The position numbers were made by a program, and so were the translations under genes. A model generated the notes under the pieces. The model was not told where the DNA came from. It worked only from the letters and a program-made list of their open reading frames with translations, and ran no database searches. A DNA stretch of 61,375 nt from Acidobacteriota bacterium (GTDB lineage Bacteria; Acidobacteriota; Polarisedimenticolia; J045), in assembly GCA_017994815.1 (NCBI GenBank), contig JAGOJY010000002.1, positions 136,001-197,375 of the forward strand, read 5' to 3'. Every line of letters begins with the position of its first letter. Within the stretch, counting starts at the first letter, position 1. Below, in pieces: positions 30,187 through 37,110 of the stretch.

Positions 30187-31149
30187 TCACAGCCAGCCGC
30201 GGCGGCGGAAGTACCAGAACGGCAGCACCGCCGACACGACCATCAGCACGAGGGCGAAGACGTAGCCGTAGCGCCAGCCGAGTTCCGGGAAGACGTGGAA
30301 GTTCATCCCGTAGATGCTCGCGATCAGCGTCGGCGGCAGGAACGCCACGGCTGCGACCGTGAAGATCTTGATGATGTTGTTCTGCTCGATGTTGATCATG
30401 CCGAGCGTAGCGTCGAGCAGGAAGTTCACCTTGTGGGCGAGGAAGCCGGCGTGGTCGGTGATCGAGGCCACGTCGCGGTGGAGTGTCTTGATCCTGGTCC
30501 GCACGTCCTTGGCCAGCCCGTTCTTGGTGGCGAAGAACATCGCGATGCGACCGAGCCCGAGCAGGCTCTCGCGGGCCTTCGTGGCCAGGTCGCCGGCCCG
30601 CCCGAGCTGGCGCAGGACGTCCTTCAGGTCGAGGTCGGGATCGCCCGGGGACGCGCTGAACACGCGGTGCGACAACCGTTCCAGGTCGCCGGTGGCCTGC
30701 TCGAGGATGTCCGCCAGCCGGTCGCAGATCGCCTCGAGGAGCCCCGCGAGGAGCTGGTCGGCCGTGCCGGCAGCGCCGGGTTGCCGCGCCAGGCGCCGGG
30801 CGAACGTCCCGAACGGCAGCGGGTCGGCGTAGCGCAGCGTCACCAGCCGTCCTGGCAGCAGGATGAACGAGACCACGGAACTCTCGGGCTGCTCGGTCGT
30901 CGACCGGTGCACGACCGGCAGGCTCATCACCAGCGCCTCGCCCTCGGTGTACAGCCGGCTGCTGGCCTCGATCTCCTGCATGTCCTCGCGCGTGGGGAGT
31001 TCGACCGGGAGCACCCGCGAGAGCCCGGCGACCTCTTCCGGCGTCGGGTCGAGCAGGTCGAGCCAGAGCGCGGCGCCGGCCGGGGGCTCGGCGGGTTCCG
31101 CGGCCCGCGCGGTGATGCCTTCGCCGTTCGGCAGGTAGGCGGTCAGCAT
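30187..31149 (-). CDS. corA: CorA-family divalent cation channel
   Basis: Pentameric Mg2+/Co2+ channel of the inner membrane. 320 residues. An N-terminal alpha/beta cytoplasmic domain is followed by a long stalk helix and two C-terminal membrane helices. The first ends in the invariant YGMNF (GMN) motif, and the second (YGYVFALVLMVVSAVLPFWYF) is followed by basic residues RRRGW. ATG 31149 has GGAGGG six bases upstream and a CATAAT -10-like box at 31174-31179. Confidence 0.92.
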   Translation of the reverse strand: MLTAYLPNGEGITARAAEPAEPPAGAALWLDLLDPTPEEVAGLSRVLPVELPTREDMQEIEASSRLYTEGEALVMSLPVVHRSTTEQPESSVVSFILLPGRLVTLRYADPLPFGTFARRLARQPGAAGTADQLLAGLLEAICDRLADILEQATGDLERLSHRVFSASPGDPDLDLKDVLRQLGRAGDLATKARESLLGLGRIAMFFATKNGLAKDVRTRIKTLHRDVASITDHAGFLAHKVNFLLDATLGMINIEQNNIIKIFTVAAVAFLPPTLIASIYGMNFHVFPELGWRYGYVFALVLMVVSAVLPFWYFRRRGWL

Positions 31150-31173
31150 GGCGGCCCTCCGGGACAGCCGGCG

Positions 31174-31179
31174 ATTATG
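31174..31179 (-). promoter_or_regulatory. Candidate -10 element of corA
   Basis: On the minus strand CATAAT (5/6) lies 24 bases before ATG 31149, in the 45-bp gap between hydF and corA. With a start site about seven bases downstream it leaves a short leader that just contains the GGAGGG ribosome binding site. Confidence 0.4.
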
Positions 31180-31194
31180 GACCCCGGGCGCGAT

Positions 31195-32430
31195 CTAATC
31201 CCGCGCGGCGGTGGACCGCGTCGCGGCGAGGGCGGCCGGGAACGGGGCTAGCGCCCGCTCGAAGATCCCCAGGGAGTAGGCGATCGCGAGGCCGTAGTTC
31301 GTGATCGGGACGCCCGCGCCGCGGCAGCGCGCGATCCGCGACAGGATCTCGCGCCGATTGGTCATGCAGGCGCCGCAGTGCACGACGAGGTCGTAGGCCG
31401 AGAGCTCGTGCGGGAAATCGTGCCCCTGCACGTGCTCGAACTCGAGCGGCGCGCCGGCGCGTTGCGCGAGCCAGCGCGGCAGCTTGACCCGGCCGATGTC
31501 GTCGTCGATCGCGTGGTGCGAGCAGGATTCGGCGATCAGCACGCGGCTGCCGCCGCGCAGGCCGCCGATCGCCGCCGCGCCGCGCGCGAGCTCCACCAGG
31601 TCGCCCTTGGCCCGCGCGAACAGGATGGAAAACGACGTCATGGGCAGCGCCGCGGGGACCACCTCCGCGACCTTCAGGAACGCCTGCGAGTCGGTGACGA
31701 CGAGCGCCGGCGGACGCGAGAGCCGTGCCAGGGCCGCCTCGAGCGCGTGCTCCTTCACGACCACGCACCACGCGTCGCCGTCGAGCAGGTCCCGGATCGC
31801 CTGCACCTGCGGCAGGATCAGCCGGCCCTTGGGCGCTTCCTTGTCGATCGGGACGACGAGGACCGCCACCTCGCCCGCGGGCACGAGGTCCCGCAAGAGC
31901 GGCGGGTTGGCGATGAACTCCTCCGGCGCGAGCCGGATCAGGGCCTCGCGCAGCTGCTCCAGTCCCCGCCCCGTGGTGGCGACCGTCCGCACGACGGTGA
32001 GGCCCGCTTCCGCCAGTTCGCGCTCGACCTCGGCCGGCGGCTCCTTCTCGTCGCACTTGTTGAAGACGGCGACCGTCGGGACACCCCGCTCCCGCATCTC
32101 GGCCGCCAGCCCCGCTTCGAAGCCGCCCCAAAGCCCGGCGGCGGCGACGATGAGCGCCAGGTCCACGCGGTCGAGGACCTGGCGGGTCCGCTCCACGCGC
32201 TTGTCGCCGAGCGCCCCCTCGTCGTCGATGCCCGCGGTGTCGATGAAGTGCACCGGACCGAGCGGCTGCAGTTCCATCGGCTTCTCGACCGGGTCGGTCG
32301 TCGTCCCCGGCAGCTCGGAGACGATCGAGACCTCCTGCCGCGTCAGGGCGTTCAGGAGCGACGACTTGCCGGCGTTGCGCCGGCCGAAGATCCCGACGTG
32401 CAGCCGCACGCCGCGCGGTGCCCGAGCCAT
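31195..32430 (-). CDS. hydF: [FeFe]-hydrogenase maturation GTPase HydF
   Basis: Scaffold that assembles the 2Fe subcluster of the H-cluster and delivers it to HydA. 411 residues. N-terminal GTPase: P-loop GRRNAGKS (16-23), G3 DTAGIDD, G4 NKCD. Middle dimerisation domain, then the C-terminal Fe-S site with the HydF pattern C-x-H...H-C-x2-C: ESCSHHAIDDD and VVHCGACMTNRRE. Last gene of rex-hydE-hydG-hydF; 19 bases after hydG. Confidence 0.95.
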   Translation of the reverse strand: MARAPRGVRLHVGIFGRRNAGKSSLLNALTRQEVSIVSELPGTTTDPVEKPMELQPLGPVHFIDTAGIDDEGALGDKRVERTRQVLDRVDLALIVAAAGLWGGFEAGLAAEMRERGVPTVAVFNKCDEKEPPAEVERELAEAGLTVVRTVATTGRGLEQLREALIRLAPEEFIANPPLLRDLVPAGEVAVLVVPIDKEAPKGRLILPQVQAIRDLLDGDAWCVVVKEHALEAALARLSRPPALVVTDSQAFLKVAEVVPAALPMTSFSILFARAKGDLVELARGAAAIGGLRGGSRVLIAESCSHHAIDDDIGRVKLPRWLAQRAGAPLEFEHVQGHDFPHELSAYDLVVHCGACMTNRREILSRIARCRGAGVPITNYGLAIAYSLGIFERALAPFPAALAATRSTAARD

Positions 32431-32449
32431 CGTCCGCCCTTCCCCCGTC

Positions 32450-33874
32450 TCAGAAGTACAGGTCGCGCGCGTCCGTCGTGCGGATGCGCTCGAGCCGGCG
32501 CTCCAGCTCGCGCTTGCTCTCGCTGTCCGGCAGCGTGTCGAGCACCGCCGCGATCGCGCGCTCGCCAGCCTCGCGGGTCGCCGGCGGAGCGTAATCGACG
32601 AGGTACTCCTGCAGCGTCGTCAGCGCGTTGGGCGTGCAGAAGCGCTTGATGAAGCCCGGGATGGCGAACTCCATGAAGTGCTCACCGGTGCGCCCGAGGC
32701 GGTAGCAAGCGGTGCAGAAGCTCGGGATGTGACCGTCCTCGAGCAGCTCGCGCATCACCTCGGCCAGCGGCCGCACGTCGCCGAGTTCGAACTGCTCGCG
32801 CTCCATGCACTGGGCATCCCCGGCCTCGGTGTAGCCGCCGAGCTCGATCCGGCTTCCCGCGTCGATCTGCGACACGCCGAACTCCATCACCTCGCGCCGC
32901 AGCGCGGCGGGCTCGCGGGCGGTGCAGATCAGGCCCGTGTACGGGACCGCCAGCCGCAGCGTCGCGACCATCCGCTTGAACTCGGCATCCGAGACCTCGT
33001 GCCCGGTCCGCAGCTCGACGCCCGACGCGGGGCGCAGGCGCGGGAAGCTGATCGTGTGCGGACCGACGCCGTGCCGCCGTTGCAGCTCGCGCGCGTGGGC
33101 CACCAGGCCGAGGACCTCGAAACGCCAGTCGTACAGCCCGAACAACGCGCCCAGCCCGACGTCGTCGCAGCCGGCCTCCATCGCGCGGCTGAGGCTGTCG
33201 AGGCGCCACAGGTAGTCGGCCTTGCGCGTGCGCGACGGGTGCACCCGCCGGTAGGTCTCGTGGTGGTACGTCTCCTGGAAGACCTGGTACGTCCCGATCC
33301 CCGCCGCCTTGACGATCGCGTACCCCTCGTGGTCGAGCGGGGCGGCGTTGATGTTCACGCGGCGGATCTCGCCGCGGCCCTCGCGCGTGGCGTACACGGC
33401 GCGCACCGCCTCGGCAATGAACGGCGCGTCGTAGCGCGGGTGCTCGCCGAAGACCAGGATCAGACGCTTGTGCCCCTCGCGCTCGAGCGCCGCGACCTGC
33501 GCCCGCAATTCGTCCAGTTCCAGCGTGCGCCGCACCGCATCGGTGTTGCCCCGGCGGAACCCGCAGTAGGCGCAGTCGTTCACGCACTCGTTGCCGACGT
33601 ACAGCGGCGCGAACAGCACGATGCGGTTGCCGTAGACCTCGCGCTTGAGCCGGCGCGCCGCGTCGAAGATCTCGTCGACCATGTCCGCCGGCGCGGCCAG
33701 GAGCGCCGCCGTCTCCTCGACGTCGAGCGCCTGCTTGGACAGCGCCTTGGCCATGGCGTCGCGCACGCGCGCCGCTTCCGCCGGCGCGCGCAAAAGCCCT
33801 TCCAGCCGCGCGTCGTCGATGAAGTCCCGGGCTGCCGCACCGTGCTCGATCCGGGGCAACGACCCCGCGTTCAT
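32450..33874 (-). CDS. hydG: [FeFe]-hydrogenase maturase HydG (tyrosine lyase)
   Basis: Radical SAM enzyme that splits tyrosine to p-cresol, CN- and CO for the H-cluster. 474 residues. N-terminal [4Fe-4S] motif C97-x3-C101-x2-C104 (ECVNDCAYCGF). The auxiliary cluster site is C-x2-C-x22-C near 387-413 (CTACYRLGRTG, then the last Cys in FIKRFC), which separates HydG from ThiH. VFQETYHHETYRRVHP is also typical. ATG 33874 overlaps the hydE stop (ATGA) and has AGGAGG six bases upstream. Confidence 0.96.
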   Translation of the reverse strand: MNAGSLPRIEHGAAARDFIDDARLEGLLRAPAEAARVRDAMAKALSKQALDVEETAALLAAPADMVDEIFDAARRLKREVYGNRIVLFAPLYVGNECVNDCAYCGFRRGNTDAVRRTLELDELRAQVAALEREGHKRLILVFGEHPRYDAPFIAEAVRAVYATREGRGEIRRVNINAAPLDHEGYAIVKAAGIGTYQVFQETYHHETYRRVHPSRTRKADYLWRLDSLSRAMEAGCDDVGLGALFGLYDWRFEVLGLVAHARELQRRHGVGPHTISFPRLRPASGVELRTGHEVSDAEFKRMVATLRLAVPYTGLICTAREPAALRREVMEFGVSQIDAGSRIELGGYTEAGDAQCMEREQFELGDVRPLAEVMRELLEDGHIPSFCTACYRLGRTGEHFMEFAIPGFIKRFCTPNALTTLQEYLVDYAPPATREAGERAIAAVLDTLPDSESKRELERRLERIRTTDARDLYF

Positions 33875-34995
33875 GAACCACCTCCTGCACGGCGAGCGGC
33901 GCTCGGCGCGTCGCCGCGGCCCGTGCCCACCACGCGCCCGACCGCCGCGATCCGCGCGGCCAGGCCGTCCGCGCACTGCGCGGAGCTCTCGAAAATGCAC
34001 GCCTTGCCCGGGTAGATCTCGTACAGCGCCCGGTAGGCGGGCGGTGTCAGGTTCGGCATCACCACGTTCGCGCCGCGCTCGAGTCCGAGTTCGCGGCCGC
34101 GCTCCCGGTCGATCGTCGCCAAGGCGGTCGTGCTCGGGATGTTGCTGTCGGGACGGACCAGCCGCGCGAGTGCGACCATCTTGAGGGTGGTCAGCTCGTC
34201 GTTCGGGACCTGCTCCGCGCCGCCGGCCGGCGTTGAGCCGCCGCCCAGCGGCGTCGCGGGGTGCGGCAGGAACGGGCCGATCCCGATCATGTCCAGCTCC
34301 AGTTCGTCGAACAGTTCCAGGTCGCGCGCGAGGTCGTCCCACGCCTGCCCGGGAATGCCGACCATCACGCCGCTGCCGACTTCGTAACCGAAACCGTGCA
34401 AGGCGCGCAGCATCTCCAGCCGGTCGCGCCCGCCCGGCGCCGGCGGGTGGATCTGGCGGAACAGCGCGGCGTTGGAGGTCTCGAAGCGCAACAGGTAGCG
34501 GTCCGCGCCGGCGCGGCGCCACGCCGCGAGGTCGGCGTCGGGGCGCTCGCCGAGGCTGAGGGTCACGGCGAGCCCGGTCCCGGCCTTGATCTGCCGGACC
34601 AGTTGCGCCACGCGATCCCGCCCGAGGCCGGGGTCCTCGCCGGCCTGCAGCACGACCGTCCCGTAGCCGAGCCGCTGCGCCTCGCGGGCGCAGGACAGGA
34701 TCTCCGCGTCCGTCATCCGGTAGCGCGCGAGGCCGGTGTGGGCCGCGTTGAGCCCGCAGTAGCCGCAGCGCCGCACGCAGAAGTTCGAGATCTCGATCAG
34801 CCCGCGCAGGTGCACCGCATCGCCGACGTGCTCGCGGCGCACGCGGTCCGCTTGCTCCCAGAGCTCTCCGAGCGCACCTTCGTCCGCCTCGCGGAGCCAG
34901 CCGAGAACCGCGGCACGGGTCACCGCCGGTGCGCGTCGCGCGCGGCCCGTTCCGGCGTGGCCGGCGCCCGCTGCGCCGGCCGTTGGCAAAGTCAT
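33871..34995 (-). CDS. hydE: [FeFe]-hydrogenase maturase HydE (radical SAM)
   Basis: Radical SAM enzyme of the BioB-like group that processes the HydG-derived iron complex on the way to the azadithiolate bridge. 374 residues. Cluster motif C73-x3-C77-x2-C80 (NFCVRRCGYCGLN), followed by YRMTDAEIL, VLQAGEDP, LSLGER, and the VPNDELTTLKMVALARLV and PNLTPPAYRALYEIYPGK segments. The N terminus carries an Ala/Gly-rich extension of about 20 residues. ATG 34995 overlaps the rex stop (ATGA). hydE, hydG and hydF are all intact; the hydrogenase itself is not in the window. Confidence 0.94.
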   Translation of the reverse strand: MTLPTAGAAGAGHAGTGRARRAPAVTRAAVLGWLREADEGALGELWEQADRVRREHVGDAVHLRGLIEISNFCVRRCGYCGLNAAHTGLARYRMTDAEILSCAREAQRLGYGTVVLQAGEDPGLGRDRVAQLVRQIKAGTGLAVTLSLGERPDADLAAWRRAGADRYLLRFETSNAALFRQIHPPAPGGRDRLEMLRALHGFGYEVGSGVMVGIPGQAWDDLARDLELFDELELDMIGIGPFLPHPATPLGGGSTPAGGAEQVPNDELTTLKMVALARLVRPDSNIPSTTALATIDRERGRELGLERGANVVMPNLTPPAYRALYEIYPGKACIFESSAQCADGLAARIAAVGRVVGTGRGDAPSAARRAGGGS

Positions 34996-35645
34996 CGCTG
35001 CGCTTCCGCGGTCTCGACGGGCAGTGCGGGGCGCGCGAAGTACGCGACCTTCTCCAGCGCCATGGTCATGTCGAGGTCTTCCACGTACACGTCGATCGGC
35101 ACGCGCAGCCGCACCGGGGCGAAGTTCAGGATCCCGCGCACCCCGGCCTGGATCAGCCGGTCGGCGACGTCCTGCGCCGCGGCCGACGGGACGGCGAGGA
35201 TCCCGACGTGCGAGCCGAGGCGGCGGACCACCGACTCCATCTCCTCGACCGGGTGACAGCGGCAGCCGTTCACGAGACGCCCGACCTTCTCCGGCGCGCG
35301 GTCGAAGCAGGCGGCGATCGGCAGCTTCGGGTGACGATCGGCGTAGAACGTCAGGATCGCGCGCCCGAGGTTGCCCACGCCGACGAGCACCACCGGCTGC
35401 TCCAGGGTGTGGTCGAGAAAGCGGCCGATCGACTTGGCCAGCTCCTCCACGTTGTAGCCGTGGTACGGGCTGCCGGTGTAGCCGATCGCCATCAGGTCCC
35501 GCCGCACCTGTGCCGCGGTGCAGCCGGCGCGGCCGGCGAGCTGGTGCGAGTAGACGTTCCTCGCCCCCTCCGCCCCGAGTTCGGAAAGCAGGCGCCGGTA
35601 CAGGCTGAGGCGGCCGATGGTGCGTTCCGAGATCGTCCGTTTCAT
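34992..35645 (-). CDS. rex: Redox-sensing transcriptional repressor Rex
   Basis: Dimeric repressor that leaves DNA when NADH is high. 217 residues. N-terminal winged helix (about 1-75: SERTIGRLSLYRRLL, SHQLAGRAGCTAAQVRRDLM, IGYTGSPYHGYNV), Rossmann NAD(H) domain with GVGNLGRAI at about 87-95, and a C-terminal domain-swapped helix. ATG 35645 has GGGGAAGGA seven bases upstream; 32 in-frame codons further upstream run through the promoter and are excluded. First gene of the operon, so it likely controls itself and hydEGF according to NADH/NAD+. Confidence 0.94.
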   Translation of the reverse strand: MKRTISERTIGRLSLYRRLLSELGAEGARNVYSHQLAGRAGCTAAQVRRDLMAIGYTGSPYHGYNVEELAKSIGRFLDHTLEQPVVLVGVGNLGRAILTFYADRHPKLPIAACFDRAPEKVGRLVNGCRCHPVEEMESVVRRLGSHVGILAVPSAAAQDVADRLIQAGVRGILNFAPVRLRVPIDVYVEDLDMTMALEKVAYFARPALPVETAEAQR

Positions 35646-35670
35646 GCCTTGGTCCTTCCCCGCGAAAGTC

Positions 35671-35701
35671 GTTACGGCGGTCACATTGTGAAAAACGTAA
35701 C
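35671..35701. promoter_or_regulatory. 31-bp nested dyad, candidate operator of rex-hydEGF
   Basis: The sequence is symmetric about base 35686: GTTACG, 4 bases, TCACA, T, TGTGA, 4 bases, CGTAAC. The outer arms are 35671-35676 and 35696-35701, the inner ones 35681-35685 and 35687-35691. It lies 26-56 bases before ATG 35645, just downstream of the predicted start site, as expected of a repressor site. The minus strand includes TTCACAA, a perfect Rex half-site, but the partner half is degenerate. Confidence 0.55.
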
Positions 35702-35712
35702 GGGTGGAGATA

Positions 35713-35741
35713 AAACTAACCCTTAGGCAGGCAAATGTCAA
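35713..35741 (-). promoter_or_regulatory. Promoter of rex-hydE-hydG-hydF
   Basis: On the minus strand a perfect -35 TTGACA (35741-35736) is followed after exactly 17 bases by TAGTTT (35718-35713, 3/6), with AT-rich bases around it. The start site would be near 35706, giving a leader of about 60 bases that includes the dyad at 35671-35701. It is the best-looking promoter in the window. The rest of the 148-bp gap holds a GAACGTTC palindrome (35775-35782) near the end of ntrX. Confidence 0.55.
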
Positions 35742-35793
35742 AGTCCCTACGCCCGCGCAGGTACGATTTTCGGTGAACGTTCTTGTAAAACGG

Positions 35794-37110
35794 TCAATCC
35801 AGCCCGAACCGCCGCATCCGGAGCCGGAGTTCCTCCTCGCTGATCCCGAGCCGGGACGCGGCGCGCGCGACGTCGCCCCCGACCTCCTCCAGGTGCCGGC
35901 GCAACCAGCCCTCCTCGAACCGCCGCAGCGTCTCCGCGTCCCCCTCCTCCGCCGCCCGCTCGCCCATCAGGTACGGCGGCAGGTCGGCCACCCCGATCAG
36001 CGGGCCGTGGGCGAGCAGGACGATCCGCTCGATGGCGCGCTGCAGTTCCCGGACGTTGCCGGGCCACTCGTGGCGCAGGAACACCTCGAGCGCCGCGGGC
36101 GAAACGGACAGCGGCTCGCGCGCGTACTCCCGCGAGAGCTCGCCGACGAAGCGCTCGGCCAGCTCCGGGATGTCCTCGCGCCGCTGCCGGAGCGGCGGGA
36201 TCTCGATCGTGTGGGCAAACGCGGCGAGGAACTCGCCGGCCAGTTTGCCGTCGCGCTCCAGCCGCTCCGGCGCCTCGAGCAGCGCCACGACCAGCCGCGG
36301 CTCCGCCCGCACCACCGCGCGCCCGCCGGGAACGGGGAACATCGCGCGGCGGATGCCCGACAGCAGCGAATCCTGGACCGACGCCGGCAGCGTGTCGCCG
36401 TTTTCGAGGTACAGCGTGCCCTCGTCGGCCAGCGCGATCCGGCCCGGCTCCTCGCCCAGCCGCGCCGGGTCGCCGTAGAGCGTGCGGATGAGCCGTTCGC
36501 GCGGGAGCGCCGAAACCTGCACGTCGAGGAACGGGCCGTCCGGCCGCGGACCGTGCATCGCCAGCCAGCGTGCCGCGAGCCGCCGCCCGGTGCCCTTTTC
36601 GCCGTACAGGAGCACGGGGCGGCCATCGGTGGCTCCCGCGAGGTCGTGCCGCAGCCGTTCGACCGCGGCGCTGCGGCCGAGGAACTCCGCCTCGCGGCGC
36701 AGTTCCGCGCGCAACGCGCGGTTGCGCCGCTCCAGCCGCGCGTGGCGCAGCGCGTTGGCCGTGACCAGCAGCACGCGTTCGAGCGACACCGGCTTCTCGA
36801 CGAAGTCGTACGCGCCGAGCTTCGTGGCGCGCACGGCGGTCTCGATCGTGCCGTGGCCGGAGATCATGATCACCGGGGCGACCGCGCCGCGCTCGCGCAG
36901 CTGGCGCAGCGTGGCGATGCCGTCGATGCCCGGCAGCCAGACGTCGAGGAAGATCGCGTCGGGGGCGCTGCCCAGGGCGGCCTCGATCCCCTGCTCGCCG
37001 GACGCGGCCTGGACGACCTCGTACCCCTCGTCCTCGAGGATGCCCGCCAGCGCCTGCCGCACCGAATCCTCGTCGTCCACGACCAGGATCCGCGTCCTCG
37101 TCTCGCTCAT
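35794..37110 (-). CDS. NtrX-like response regulator with degenerate AAA+ domain
   Basis: 438 residues laid out as in NtrC/NtrX. Receiver domain 1-120 with DD at 12-13, phosphoacceptor D56 (FLDVWLPG), and K106-P107. AAA+ domain about 140-365. Walker A reads GEKGTGRR (170-177), so the catalytic Lys is Arg. The GAFTGA loop that touches sigma-54 is absent (LYGDPARLGEEPGRIA at 211-226 takes its place), and Walker B reads GTLYLEN (231-237). The LRQRREDIPEL and WPGNVRELQRAIER segments and a Fis-type helix-turn-helix (about 395-438) are kept. Probably binds DNA but cannot activate sigma-54. Start overlaps the ntrY stop (ATGA). Confidence 0.88.
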   Translation of the reverse strand: MSETRTRILVVDDEDSVRQALAGILEDEGYEVVQAASGEQGIEAALGSAPDAIFLDVWLPGIDGIATLRQLRERGAVAPVIMISGHGTIETAVRATKLGAYDFVEKPVSLERVLLVTANALRHARLERRNRALRAELRREAEFLGRSAAVERLRHDLAGATDGRPVLLYGEKGTGRRLAARWLAMHGPRPDGPFLDVQVSALPRERLIRTLYGDPARLGEEPGRIALADEGTLYLENGDTLPASVQDSLLSGIRRAMFPVPGGRAVVRAEPRLVVALLEAPERLERDGKLAGEFLAAFAHTIEIPPLRQRREDIPELAERFVGELSREYAREPLSVSPAALEVFLRHEWPGNVRELQRAIERIVLLAHGPLIGVADLPPYLMGERAAEEGDAETLRRFEEGWLRRHLEEVGGDVARAASRLGISEEELRLRMRRFGLD

